From Symbiodinium natans (taxonomy: Eukaryota; Sar; Dinophyceae; Suessiales; Symbiodiniaceae), in the NCBI GenBank assembly GCA_905221605.1, contig CAJNDS010000031.1:92501-156500 (forward strand): DNA of 64,000 nucleotides, read 5' to 3'. The notes under the pieces were generated by a model. The model searched no databases, was not told where the DNA came from, and saw only the letters and a list, made by a program, of their open reading frames with translations. The position numbers and the translations under genes were made by a program. Every line of letters starts with the position of its first letter. The first letter of the stretch is position 1. This document shows, in pieces, positions 12,601-23,592 of this stretch.

Positions 12601-15600
12601 TTTGTTCGATCTGTGGAAAAGTTACTTCGAGTCAGAGCGGCATGACACACAGCGTACTGAGCTTTAGCCAACCATCTTCAGTGTGGACCAGGAAGAACTT
12701 CCTGACCATCCACTCACCAATCTCCTGCACCAGTGAAACATAAGAAAATATCAAAGTCCAGTCTCACAAACGGAATCTGCCGACCCTCTCTCGCTCTCCC
12801 TTCCCGGAGAGGCGCCAGTGAAGTGCTCGTTGGTTTCTATTCTCCCCTGGTCTTCCTATTGGAAGGGCTTTTGGGTCGCCCAAAACACCCCTCCAAGGTC
12901 TTCACCCACATCTCCCCCCTCCCCCAACCCGCCAGCCATACTCGCTACTTGGTGAGCCACCCCACCACACAGGGACCCTGTTCGACACGCACTTCTTTTG
13001 TGTCCCGTTCAACGCGGAACAGGACGTGTCGAAGGGGTACCATGGGTGGCAGCTCAGCCCACCAAGAAGCCCGCGGGACCAGCATCGTGAGCATCAGTGG
13101 CCATGCCGTGGACGCCATGAGGCAAGCCTCCTGTCCGGTGCCTCCACTGCCGGCCCTTGAGTGCAGCCCCTTGAAGAAACTTGCAACGCAGAGCATCGCA
13201 GAGCAACACATGCATCGGCGCATCGGAGGCCCTAGGCCCTAGGCTTGCTCTCCTCATCGGTGTATCTTCTGGGCACCTCGCTCCCGAGGACGATGCGGAA
13301 GGTGCGGCCAAGATATTGCCGAGCGTCGCTCATGCCACCTTGGCACCAATCATGGCAGGATAACGGGAAGCTGCTCAAGGGCGGTGGCGTCAGAGCCCTC
13401 ATTTTTCTACAGTCTTCGTGTTTTGTACTGTCCAGGCGCCAATGCGTAGCTTGGCATTCTGCTGCTGCAGCATCACCAATACCTTGTCTGCGTTTGATCC
13501 ACGAATTCGGAGCAGCCGAATCAAAGCAGCAACAACTTGCTCTACAAGGCTATGCAAACTGCCGTTCAATTGACTTCCCGACTCTGCAGCAACGAAAATG
13601 GGCGGGAGTACAGAATGGCATGAAATAGAAGGCGATCTAGAGAATCTGCGTATGACCAGCAGTCATGGCTGCCTTTGCATCCCGTCAACAAGACTTGTAA
13701 GTGTGGAAAGGCATTGTGATCCTCGACCCAAGTGAGACAAAAAAAGGCAGCTTTTGTGATTTTCTGGGTCCAAGCAAAACAAAACCCCTTCTGCGCCGGC
13801 AGGCTGTCTCCCAGAGGTCATGGTTCGGGCCAGGCTCGTCCCCTGCTTCGCTGTCGGGCACGCCACCTCCTGCTTCCGCAGTCAAGCCACGCAGGAGCAC
13901 CTAAACCCTCAGCCCTCAGCCCTAAACCCTAAACCCTACCCTACATTGGACCAAATCCAACAAGCAAAATCCCGAAAAAACCATTGCCACTCCCCCCAAG
14001 TCCTGCAAACATCTCGACGAGGAGCCGATCTGAGACCTGACCCAGGACTCAAGAGATCTGGGGGTTTACGATATCCCCCCTGATTCTTAGCCAGTATTAG
14101 GGGTACCCGATTGGGGTCCTTAGTAGAAGGGAATCTCCCTATTGGGGGTCGATTAGGGGTTCCCCTATTTTCGTAAACCCCCATCGAGAGAATCGGATGT
14201 TGACAGAGGTTAAACCCTAAACCCTAAACCCGAAACCCTAAACCCTAAACCCGGAACCTGGTAGAGGCTGTGGGCCACCACGGACAGCGGGATGAGCCAC
14301 TCCTCCCGGCCGTGGCTGAAGCGCAGGTTGCACGATCCATCCACGCAGTAGTGTAGCCTGCCCAATGTAGGGTTTAGGGTTTTAGGGTTTAGGGTTCAGG
14401 GTTTAGGGTTTGGGGTTTAGGGTTTGGGGTTTGGGGTTTGGGGTTTCTTTAGCAGCCCTTCAAGGACCAGAACAGCGGATACCACTCCATTGCCAAGCAG
14501 CGTGTTTGTCTGAGTAGTTCCATCAGACCTGCAGCACCTCATTAAGACCGCATGGGCGGTATACAGTTTGCCACGATTCTTGTATGACGGCCGCGTGATA
14601 GCCATCGGATAGTTTGAACCTCGACACATGTTCACAATGGCCAAGAATTACAGGGGGGGGGTCTCGAAACTACACCACCTCCGAAAGGTCCTTCGCAAAA
14701 GAAATTGACTGCGTCGAGAGGCGTGGCATCACGAGTAAGCGAACTACACGCTCGAGGCCCCGAAGCAAGAAGTAGCCTCCAGATTCCGTGCCTGTGCCAC
14801 TTTGACGCGAGTAAGAAGATTCGATTTTATCTAAAAATGTCTTAATATCTTGCCAGACTCATACCGGATCTTCATTGTTGGGGTGACAATTTTGTACAAA
14901 TGTATATGGTGCCCCATGTATCCATGCTTTCTGTTTCAGGTAATTTCTCTGCACCGCCAAATGGCTGCTTCAGAAGCTAGATAAATCCCACATTCACTCG
15001 AAACCCAAACCAAAACAAGATGCCACGGAAGCAACGAAATACTGCATGGAGAACTTCCTGGAAACCAAAACCAAAAAAACATGCAGCGATCACTATGTCG
15101 AAGCCCAGACGAAAAAACAAAGCCAACAAAACTGCAGGGAGACTTTGGCTTCGGTTTCTGGAGAAATCCTCCTGCATCTTGGCTTTAGTGATTTCGGTTA
15201 TTTGGCTTACTCCCTTCTTCTGCTTCCTTTTTTCCGGTCTTGATTTCGAGGAAATTCTAGGCTTAGGGTTTGGGGTCAAGAGCCGAGGGCTGTTTGACAT
15301 CCAACTTAGATGGGCATCTTGATTTTCATTGTCCCTAGGGAATGTGCCTCTTTTGCAGTAGTGCAAACGTTGCAGTTGCTGCCAGGGTGCAGTCCTCCCT
15401 GGCCTCGACCAGCTTTTCCTGGCTGAGGCCGTGGAGGTTGCACTTCTTCGAGCGCACCATGATCTGCACACGGGGAAAAGCTAGGGCAGACACCAGAGCT
15501 TAGGGTTTAGGGTTTAGGGTTTAAGGTTTAGGGCTTAGGGTTTAGGGTTTAGGGGGTTAAGGGAACTCTGTCAAAGGCTCCGTGATGTGATGTGACATCT

Positions 15601-15649
15601 TATTCACGCACCAGGCACCGGAATCTCACCCAGCTCAATCGTCGCGCTC

Positions 15650-15691
<42 letters not shown>

Positions 15692-17790
15692 CTGCTTGGG
15701 CGTGTCCTTTCATTCAGGGTCCCTCTCCAAGACCCTGAAACCTTGCGGGCCCTGCTGGCTGGAACCTGAAGCCCCGGAAAATCCTAAGCCCCGTGGATCG
15801 AAGTCCTGATGCAGGGCTCGGAGTTCAATGTTGCCAGGCGAGAAGGCGGAGAGCGGGTGCAATATTAGAGTGGTGACATGAGGTGATGGCCAAAAAGTTC
15901 ATTGAGGGAATAGTTGCGCCTGTGGTTTCGGTAGGCAAAGCCGCTGATGCTTATGCTGCCGCTCAAGAATGGATTGCAGTGCGGCCACGAACTCAGCGTG
16001 CTTGCCAAAACTCCGAAAGCAAGAACAAAAACACAGTGCCATAAACCCGAAAAAAACCCTAACCCCTAAACACTACAACCTGTAAACCCCAAACCCTTTA
16101 AACTTTAAACCCTGCATCCCGAAACCCTTAACCCTAAACCCCTAAGCCCTAAATCCTAAACCCTAAGCCCTAAGCCATATAAGCCCTAAGCCCTAAGCCC
16201 TAAGCCCCAAGCCCTAAGCCCTAACCTAAGCCCTAAGCACAAACTGGCACCCCAAGCCCTCTGACAGTCCCAGCTTCCAGGGGCTCTTCTTGCCCATCCG
16301 GCACTCGAAGGTGGCCGTCAGCGCTCCTCCGTAGGTCGAGTGGGCCATTCGGCAGTCCTGGGCTGCTCTTGGGTCATACCTCCTAAACCCTAAACCCTAA
16401 ACCCCAAACCCGGAACCCTCTAGTCATAATGGGTCATGAGGGGTCCGAATGGGTAAGACTATGTCCATAATGGGTAAGAATTTGGGTCATCATGGGTAAG
16501 GTGATTTTGGGGCCAAGCGTTCGAAGGTCAAAAGTGGGACAATGCGCTGTGTCAAGCGTCAAGATTCAGTCAATGGAAAGTCACTGGGGTCAGCGTGACT
16601 TCTGTATACTTTCGATGCTTAGACTTGTGCTTGCGAGTACTTCTTTGGCTTGCAACGTCGCATACTTTACCGAGGCCTGGGGCAGTAGGTGTTTGGGGAG
16701 CCAAAAGCTGGTACCCCTCTTCTAACCCCTCCCCAACGGCACGCCAGATTGCACCCATTCATTTGGCACCTTTTTTGCTTGGAATGGGTACCCTCCCTCC
16801 CTAGCCGACAGGGAGCGGACGGTGCATCAGGACCAGCGAGCATTTGGGCCCGACCGCTGCGTGGTGGGCGGCCCCCCCCCCCCCAGCCTCCACCCTGCCC
16901 CCCAGCTACCCGGACCCTGGTAGTTTTTCTTGTTTTGCCACTTCCACAAATATGGGGTGCCAGCAAGGGAATCACTGCACCAAGCCTCTCAAAGCCCTGA
17001 AGCCCAAGAGTACCTTCACATCCGGGATCTCCGGTCTGCCGCTGCGTAGGCCCCGGCCGAGGCGGGTCGCGCAGCGTAAGCTACACAATTAAGACTTAGT
17101 AGTTCATGCAGGGTGCAGATGGCAACCATTTCCTTGTGAGGACGACGTCCGACTCGCCGCCTGCGAACAATACAGGGACCACTACGCCGACATACGCCGA
17201 CTAAGCCATGTGCCTTCTGCTTTGTGATCTGGGTGGGCTTTGTTCACCGGCTTGGAGATCAACAGCTCGGAAAGATAGACCGTCCTTACCAGCAACCCCT
17301 TTGCAAGAATCTTCGGGAATACATCGAGAGCTCCCCTCTCGCTCTTTGGCGTATGGAAGCTTGAAGATGAAGCTTGAAGATGAGGCTACAATAAATGAGT
17401 CACAGCATCAGGCTGTCACTCCCATCATCGTCCGGAGGCTCCACTTCCAGACTAGATAAACCTTCAACGAGTCCTTGGCTCAAGGTCTCTTTGCCACAAC
17501 TTGTTCACACTGCACCTGCAATCACCTACCCTGTCCTGCCCTCGTGGGCGGAAATCCCACATTACGCGCGAGCGTCGATCCAGACCATGATCCAAGAAGG
17601 CGTCGAAGGATGCGACGTGGTTGCGTACTGCGTGGCTGAGCATCCCTCGCCCATGGTGGGCCTGATCAGCCAGGACTAAGCGCTGTGCTCCATGTAAGTC
17701 TGCATATGTCTGCATGTACCTCGACAGCAGATCGCACTCAGCATTGACCCGAGCTGCCGCCGCTGTGCTTTCTGCCGATGCTCCGGCCAT
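5729..17790 (-). CDS. RPA2: DNA-directed RNA polymerase I subunit 2 (RPA2/POLR1B), about 27 exons found
   Basis: Second-largest, catalytic subunit of nuclear RNA polymerase I, which makes the large rRNA precursor in the nucleolus. Identified by reading the minus strand exon by exon against the family. Signature stretches in the right order include [95 protein letters not shown] and [19 protein letters not shown]. The form [15 protein letters not shown] separates Pol I from Pol II (which has NPHAIPSRMTIG). From about 11.5 to 8.3 kb nearly all exon phases join without a break, so the gene looks intact there. Translation most likely starts at 17790 (MAGASAES). The C-terminal clamp/zinc-ribbon part (about 240 residues in other eukaryotes) was not found below 5729. 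Telomere-type repeats fill several introns. Confidence 0.95.
5806..5901 (-). other. 96-bp RPA2 intron with GGTACC-poly-C
   Basis: The flanking exons fix this intron. Read on the coding strand it starts GACCCTTGG, contains AGGTACC followed by about 17 C, and ends TTCCAG. The GGTACC-(C)n string is the same as at the ends of the (TA)n-flanked elements at 56.9-61.3 kb, but without the TA repeat. Confidence 0.7.
8288..10998 (-). CDS. RPA2: RPA2 exons around the hybrid-binding and active-site region
   Basis: Exons: 10998-10960 ([13 protein letters not shown]); 10886-10781 ([19 protein letters not shown] through LPETWGFL); 10232-about 10090 ([17 protein letters not shown]); 9847-9739 ([15 protein letters not shown]); 9654-9518 ([29 protein letters not shown]); 9279-9178 ([17 protein letters not shown]); 8887-8795 ([21 protein letters not shown]); 8708-8589 ([20 protein letters not shown]); 8504-8434 ([19 protein letters not shown]); 8341-about 8288 ([18 protein letters not shown]). 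The junctions from 9847 to 8341 all keep phase. YDMEDAM and the following Asn-Lys belong to the active-centre region of multisubunit polymerases. Confidence 0.93.
9154..9177 (-). repeat. Telomere-type tract that starts an RPA2 intron
   Basis: Plus strand CCCTAAACCCTAAACCCTAAAC. On the coding strand the exon ends ...ATGAA and the intron begins GTTTAGGGTTTAGGG, so the first telomere-type unit supplies the GT donor. The phase to the next exon (AA|G = Lys, giving [11 protein letters not shown]) supports this boundary. Confidence 0.8.
9333..9455. repeat. (AATCAT)/(CAT)n trinucleotide tracts in an RPA2 intron
   Basis: AATCAT hexamers at about 9345-9380, a TAATAA stretch, then (CAT)n at about 9423-9450. 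They lie in the intron between the exons ending at 9518 and starting at 9279. The poly-Met, Ile-Met and Asp frames across them are not coding. Confidence 0.9.
11090..13583 (-). CDS. RPA2: RPA2 central exons (lobe to external regions)
   Basis: Exons: 13583-13483 ([19 protein letters not shown], fit moderate); 13338-about 13253 ([24 protein letters not shown]); 12724-12642 ([17 protein letters not shown]); 12366-about 12315 ([17 protein letters not shown]); about 11905-11848 ([13 protein letters not shown]); 11746-about 11650 ([15 protein letters not shown]); 11527-11456 ([19 protein letters not shown]); 11156-11090 ([11 protein letters not shown] to LDLMQ). The exon pairs 12724/12366 and 11527/11156 join in phase, giving LCVM-FQKLMG and CDIQ-KRMENF. 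The stretch 13.05-13.22 kb, which has a long open frame, is intronic. Confidence 0.85.
13905..13946 (-). repeat. Short CCCTAAA tract
   Basis: CCTAAACCCTCAGCCCTCAGCCCTAAACCC and a few more units, in the RPA2 intron between 14258 and 13583. Confidence 0.85.
14211..14257 (-). repeat. Telomere-type tract at the start of an RPA2 intron
   Basis: On the coding strand the exon ends CTCTACCAG and the intron begins GTTCCGGGTTTAGGGTTTAGGG. The tract again begins within 10 bases of the donor. Confidence 0.8.
14258..17790 (-). CDS. RPA2: RPA2 N-terminal exons (protrusion and lobe)
   Basis: Exon 1, 17790-about 17530, runs [16 protein letters not shown] to [13 protein letters not shown] and ends at CAGG|GTAGGT. 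A probable exon lies at about 17310-17215, frame uncertain. Next: 16379-about 16266 ([18 protein letters not shown]); 15463-about 15375 ([13 protein letters not shown]); 14791-14723 ([18 protein letters not shown]); 14619-14502 ([17 protein letters not shown]); 14357-14258 ([13 protein letters not shown], ending LYQ). The 14722-14620 and 14501-14358 introns are GC-AG and keep phase (C|GT for Arg, AC|G for Thr). The joined reading [17 protein letters not shown] matches the Pol I family closely. I could not fix the residues between HGL and YDPRAAQD. Confidence 0.9.
14364..14452 (+). repeat. Telomere-type tract making up most of a 144-bp RPA2 intron
   Basis: TTTAGGG/TTTGGGG units fill about 85 of the 144 bases between exons 14619-14502 and 14357-14258. 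Here the plus strand reads TTTAGGG, so the repeat is antisense to the gene, opposite to the tract at 14211. Confidence 0.85.
15498..15556 (+). repeat. Telomere-type tract in an RPA2 intron
   Basis: Six to seven TTTAGGG-like units (TTTAGGG, TTTAAGG, CTTAGGG) just upstream, in gene direction, of the exon starting at 15463. Confidence 0.9.
15650..15689. repeat. (AG)n microsatellite
   Basis: Pure GA repeat of about 38 bases inside the RPA2 intron between the 16.3 and 15.4 kb exons. Confidence 0.95.
16050..16262 (-). repeat. Degenerate CCCTAAA/CCCTAAG tract
   Basis: About 25 units drifting from CCCTAAA to CCCTAAGC. It ends next to the exon carrying [15 protein letters not shown] second short tract (16381-16412) directly precedes that exon, and on the coding strand the unit TTTAG-GAG|G provides the acceptor. 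Confidence 0.9.
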
Positions 17791-17799
17791 GTCAAATGT

Positions 17800-20700
17800 C
17801 AACTCCTGGAAGGATTGGAAGGCCACGGTGCAGTACAGGAACACGCATGTGGTTCACAGGTCGAACCCCCCTACCCCTAAAGCTCACTTTAAGGTTAGAG
17901 ACTGTACGGCCCTGACAGGTGTACAGGCGTGCCTATGGACGAAGTGGTCATTGCACGCTTTCACTTGGACCCAGCTGTCTCAGCCACCACTGAGGTCCTC
18001 CGACTAGAGGCCGTCCCACATTTCGCCAGGAAGGGGCGGCATGGGCGAGTGAGAGAGGCATGGCATCGATAGAAGGCGCCATAGGGTTGTGCTTTCAGTG
18101 GGTTGTAAGGAGTTGGTTGAGGTGCAAGGTGAGTAGGGGTGAAGGGTGGAGGTCAGCTAGATGTTGGGTGGCATGTTGCTTGTCGAAGCATCATGTGGAT
18201 GGTGCCACTGGACTTGGCTTGACTTTCCGTCTGCTTCACCAAAATGCTGCAGCAGTCTTCCACACGCACGACAAGCGAAGTCGGTTGGCAACTTGCACAG
18301 CCGTCCCATGGGACAGAATTTGTAGATGAATGTAGTCGTACACATGTCAGCCACTGTCTATGCGCAGAACTGCTTGAGCTGGTGACAGTTGAGCAGCTGC
18401 TGTGCTTGCAGGCAGGCAGCCCGGGATCGTCGCAGTCTCTACAGTACCAGTGTCGTTGCGGAGGACCCGCAAGCGCCAAGAGTTCTGCAGAGGAAAGCTG
18501 CTCGGGATGAGCACCTGACACCACTCCGCAAGCTCTCCACTCTCGTGCCTGAGAAACCTGGACACTGTCTGGCCTCAACATAGAAGGCATACAGCAACCG
18601 GCGCTGTAGCGTGGTGCCTCAAGATACCAGGACATCCAAACGCCAACCCGATCGCCCAGCACACAGCAGCCGCAGTAGTCGAATCGTCTACATATGTTCT
18701 AGACCCTGGACACACCGCCTGGAAAGAGAGAGAGAAGCGCCACCTGTCGATCTTGCACCGAAGCCTCCGCACAGAGCGCGGGACAAGCTTTCAAGGTCCA
18801 AGATCACGGAGGCTTGGGATGGCTCTTTGAGATTCGAAAATTCTGAGAAGCCCCCATCCCGCCGTTCCCTACAGGCACTGACGAGGATGATCAATTATAG
18901 GAATTCAGAGCTCCGAAGGCTCCCTCACTCTGCGCCACTTTTGATGGGTTCAGCGAGGCAAGGCTTCCCATCGCCTCCACCGTGCTTTGGTTCTCGGGGC
19001 TGGCATAGAGCCCCGCGCCTCTGGGAGTTTCTGAATCGTGAGAGCTGGACTGCTTGTGCTTGCTGGCTTGGCTCAATTGCCGGAGACTTAGGAGACAAGG
19101 ATTCTTCAGGCACCCGCTGCTCACAAGCGGACAAGGGGCATCCGGATAACGACCCTTCTGGGAGCCAAGTGTAACCTTGGTTGTCAAGTGTACAACCAGC
19201 ACGAACACTCCAGAGAAAGTCGTATGTCCTCAAGGTCCTCAAGTCCTGCAAATTGCAGCCAAGAGGCCGTCAATCTCCAGGTGGAGAGGGGAGATTCGAT
19301 TGAAAGTGCACGCCTCCCCGCCAGCACAGCATCGCTTCAAGAGGTGTGTGCCGATTGTGAGGGGGGGGAGGGGGGGGGAGGGGCTTTGGGTGGCGCCTCC
19401 GGAAAGCTGAACCCGCTGGGTGCCAGCAGCTCCACTGCAGACCTTGGAATGAGCCATGCCTTCCCCCGCCCGGCTCTACTTCTCCTTAGACGCGCGGCCA
19501 GTGGTTGCGATTGTAGAAGTGATGACCATAGCTATCTGAAGGATCCTACGGTCAAATGTTTGAAGCCTGGCAGCAGTACTGCCGGGGGTGCAGTGAAGCT
19601 TGTGCCGAGGCGGAAGGTGACCATGACCGGGAGCCTTGGGCGAAACACTGGCGAAATGACTCTAGCAAGAGCCGGAGAACTTAGAACCATCATGCTGAAT
19701 CATGCGAACACATATCAGACATATCATGACACGTGGAAACACCAGCATACACAGGCGAAAAAAACAAAAACAAAAAAAACGGTGCCGAGCAGCGGGGTAG
19801 TGGAGGACAGCGGCAGCCACGGCTGGACCTCCGCCCCAGTGATGGCCTGCAGGGCAAAGCCTGACAGAACGAGCGAGTGAACGGCTCAGACTCAGCTCAA
19901 AGCTGCGAAATCTGCGGATTGCGCTCAGCAGGACAAGGGCAGAAGCAGCAGGCTCAGCCTGGCAAGATCCCGGCTTGCTTGCGGGTCTCATAAAACAGAT
20001 AGCCCGCCCCTGGCTCGTAAATTTCCTCAGGCAGTACAGGGACACATGGACGCAAGTCATGCTAAAACCCTGCACAGGCACAATGGTGACTCAGAAGCCG
20101 CGTGGCCTGCTACTTAGGCTAAGCCTGAGCTAGGCTTGGCGACCAAATGACGAAACGCGCGAGGGGACGGATGCTGTACATGTGTTCGCCGTCACACAGC
20201 AAGGCAAAAGACATTCAAAAACACCCGCCACGAACTACCCTCAAGCCCGTACCCTGTTGGAAGCGTGGTGCCAGCATCCAGATGTTCGCGCTCTGGAAGA
20301 TGTTTTGAAGCTCGGGATCCCTTGCCGCATTCTGGATGGTTCCTCGGGGGCCGGAGAATTGCGAAGCCTCTCGTCCGTTGCTGGGTCTAATGCTGAATTG
20401 CTATGGTCTGTCGAAGCAGTCCAAGGCCACGGATCCTTCCAAGCGCATGTCAGAGCCAGCCAAGATCTGCGGATTGACCTCTGCAACGTCTGGGGCTCGT
20501 CCGAGGAGACTGATTGTGGCTGCGAGCAGGGCCCAAGGATCCGGCCAGTGTCAGCTCCAGCTGGTTGTGTGGCTCAATTGAAGGTGGAAAGGACCTGAAA
20601 CGTCCGGGAGTTTGAGCTCAGCTTGGACTGAAAGCAAGGCAAAGGATAGCGTGGGGCCCATCCGAGAAGCCTGACTTAGCCCACACCAAGGGATACCAAG

Positions 20701-20900
20701 AGAGAGCCAAACGGGATACGCGGGAGGCCGGGCGAAGGCCTGCCTCTTGTACCTGTGTTCCCCTGGGTTTGTTGCCTCATGGATCTGCTTTGTTTTGACT
20801 TCGTGGCGCCTTCACCTTTTTCTGTGTGACCTTTGAGTTGCCTTTCTTTCTAGCTTGGGAGGCACCGCTGCTTGTACCCCGTATCTTGTGCAGATCTACT
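17800..20900. other. No gene supported upstream of RPA2
   Basis: The long open frames here (for example plus 19188-19880 and minus 18153-18662) have low-complexity or shuffled composition with no family motif, and no run of phase-compatible exons was found. The region upstream of 17790 must hold the RPA2 5' leader and promoter. No TATA-like or TTTT-box element stood out, and no spliced-leader acceptor could be proved. Confidence 0.5.
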
Positions 20901-20911
20901 TTGTCCTACTT

Positions 20912-21487
20912 TCATCCACGCTTCGGTCGCTCTAAGACAACGCATATGTTACAATTGCAGGCACGAAACACGTCGTAGACCAAGGTGGACAGTGTCACAG
21001 GCGACTCCTTCATGAAAAGCTTTGGATCACCACCTGCGCCCCAGACTGAGAGCGCTTCTGCACAGCCCTTGTGCCAGCATGCCTGGTTGTGTATAACATG
21101 CTGCCTGTTGCTACAGCATCTTTGCCTCTGCGTGTATCGTGTAGTGGTATCACGGTACGAGTAGCAACGAATACAAACCCCGTGACTGGCACCTATTGGC
21201 CAGCGGTAGCCATGCGGTGCAGTGATGCGCAGGCGCTCGCCATGGACTGAGATGGCGACCTGAAACATAGCCGCTGCAACAGGGTGCGGGTTAGGCAAAC
21301 CAGCCCGTTCGCATGCATCCGTCCACATCATGCACGCTCCTCTGTGGGCTGGCGGACAAGGCGCCGCGAGCCGGAAGCGCAGCGTTACCACATTCTGCGC
21401 GGAGGGCTCCCGCAGCGACGGCTGCACCAAACCAGCGGAGACCTTGGAGTCGGGCAATCGGCATGTCAATTGAGATGGGAGAGGCAT
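20912..21487 (-). CDS. Unrecognised protein, possible exons
   Basis: A 191-codon open frame. The central part (VTLRFRLAAPCPP ... ACERAGLPNPHPVAAAMFQ ... VAISVHGERLRITAPHGY) has natural amino-acid composition and is probably coding. The C-terminal part, rich in Cys, Arg and Thr, looks like intron read-through. I recognise no domain. In dinoflagellate style it is likely one or two exons of a larger minus-strand gene. Confidence 0.3.
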   Translation of the reverse strand: MPLPSQLTCRLPDSKVSAGLVQPSLREPSAQNVVTLRFRLAAPCPPAHRGACMMWTDACERAGLPNPHPVAAAMFQVAISVHGERLRITAPHGYRWPIGASHGVCIRCYSYRDTTTRYTQRQRCCSNRQHVIHNQACWHKGCAEALSVWGAGGDPKLFMKESPVTLSTLVYDVFRACNCNICVVLERPKRG

Positions 21488-21499
21488 TTGAGTGATGTT

Positions 21500-23590
21500 C
21501 GATACACATTGCCTGGGATCTTGAGGCTTGACGCACGTTTCAGCTCCGTCTTAGCTCGACGCCGCGTGCGGGTAGATGCTGAAACCTTTCAGGTACGGGC
21601 CGACCGGGATGCTTCCTGAAGTGGAGTACAGCAGAGGCAGAAGCATAAAGCACCAAAGTCTGGCACAATTGTCCACGAAACTGGCACCACTCCGGCTTTT
21701 GGGCAAAATCACCCTCGCAACTTCCCTGCCACCGAGGGTCGGGACGTCTCTAAGACTTCACCACCTCTTGAAAGGAGGTCAATCCTGGAAGGCTCATGAA
21801 GAAGGCATGCCACAGTCCCATCACCCGAGGCGCCCTGAAACTTCAAAAGAACCTCCATCCTCCGTGGGCCAACCCCAGCACTCCTCCAAGGCAGGTCATC
21901 CAGGCTTCCAGAAAAGCTGCCCGGATAGGGATTGCGCAGAGGGAAGAGGTTCGCGGCGTAGAACGTATCCGCAAAGAAGGCCACCGACCTCGGGCCCAGT
22001 TCACCGGGGCCATGTGCTTGCTACCACTCTGAGTGTTGGGGTTCGATCGTTGAATGTCCCAAACTCACTTTAACAGCTTTAAGAGCCATCTTCAGCATCC
22101 TGGCACCGCTGTATCACATGCAGAGAGAGCTACATCGGCAGCTGCAGAGAGTAGAGGTTGCGTCCAACTTCGGAGAGAGGATTGGAACCTGGGCGAGGCA
22201 ATATCCCCAATCGCAGAACACGATCGCAAGACAGAACACGATCGCAAAACAGAATGCAGGGACCTCTTCGTGAAACAACAGAGCCCTGTTCACACGACGC
22301 CGGGCCCCTGAATCGTAAAAACAGGGAAGCACTGATCAGAAAGCTGGGAGCCCTGAGAGGCCTAAACCCCTAAACACTTTAAACTTTAAACCCGCCTCCG
22401 TGGTTTTGCAGGCATCAAGGGCATGTTTTGTGAACGAGGCCCAGTTTTGAAAACAGGGTCCGACGTTTTGGACTAGGGCCCCGCTTGTTTTCTGATCCCG
22501 TGGGTCCAGGGCTCAGAGGGCTTAGATGGGCTTAGGGCTTGGGGGTGTTGTGGTGTTGGGCTTCGTTTTGTGATGAAGGCTTCGGTTATCGGAACCTAAC
22601 CAGGCGACTGAGTCAAGCTAAGCCGAGATTCTGCAAAGCATTGAAGCCGCAAACTGAGGCTCTCACATGTAACTCCAGGGTCGGGAAAGCCCGCGGAAAT
22701 CTCGAAGGAACAAGGCACCTCCTGTCTCAAGATTGGATCTGCACATGCCGACCTTTCATTGTGAAATTTCATCGTGTATCCAGTCTGCTGGAATCAGAAG
22801 CCAAAGTCAGCCCTTGTTCCACTCCGAATCAGCATACATCCACCGAGTTTCGTTTGCAAGTTGAGCTTTATATCCATAGCAGCCGAGGTTCAAAGTGAAA
22901 AGCAGATGGTGCCACAATCATGGCACGTGCCTCCTGGCCAACAGTGCTTTGGACAGGCAATGCTGTTCCGTGCTTCGTGACTCCACACCTGTGGCCCGTG
23001 GCCTGCAGAAACTTCAGTGACTGCTACAAGACCACATCCGGCCTCTGGCGAGTTGCTACCTGGAGTCTGCGATAGTTGGGGTGCTTTGTTGGGGTCGGGT
23101 CCTTGTAATAAGGGGATCCTTTTACCGGGGGACTATATTAAACCCTGACCTGGATTGGGTTGCAAAAACACCCAGACCGAGCTCAAGAAGCAGTTCACTG
23201 CAAACGATGCGCCGTGTCATGACGCAAAGACTGTGCAAATCTTTTTCAACCCTTTCACAGACGCACCGGCAGCCAATCCGAGCCAAGCAACGCGGCTTGA
23301 AGAAGACCTGAACCTCGTTCCATTTGGCGAACTCCATCCTTTCCGTGTCTTTGGACTGCTAAGGACCTGCTATACTCTCAGAAAGTAAGGCAAGTCAAGT
23401 CCGAAGTGATTACAGCTCATCAGGATTCACCGTGCGAAGGCAGCTCTGACTCCCTTCTTTCAGGGATCTCCATGCTTTGCCACGACTGTCACGTACACCT
23501 GAATCCTCTTTCCGGTGCCCAGCGTCGTCATAGGCATCAGGAAGGCCTCTTAGGCGGCATTAGCAGCGACGGCTCTTCAGGCTTGACATG
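21500..23590. other. Spacer, no recognised gene
   Basis: Contains two short CCCTAAA-like fragments near 22360-22395 and a GCTTAGGG-rich stretch near 22520-22550. Open frames such as minus 21709-21984 have plausible composition but no motif. Nothing further can be supported. Confidence 0.4.
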
Positions 23591-23592
23591 GC

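Noticed and set aside
12945-13223. Minus frames within the RPA2 gene that look protein-like
   Set aside because: Phase-compatible exons on both sides (RYTDEE at 13253 and GEWMVRKF at 12724) show this stretch is intronic.
19188-19880. 230-codon plus frame as a gene
   Set aside because: Low-complexity Gly/Ser/Lys content, a GGGGGGGAGGGGGGGG run within it, and no motif.
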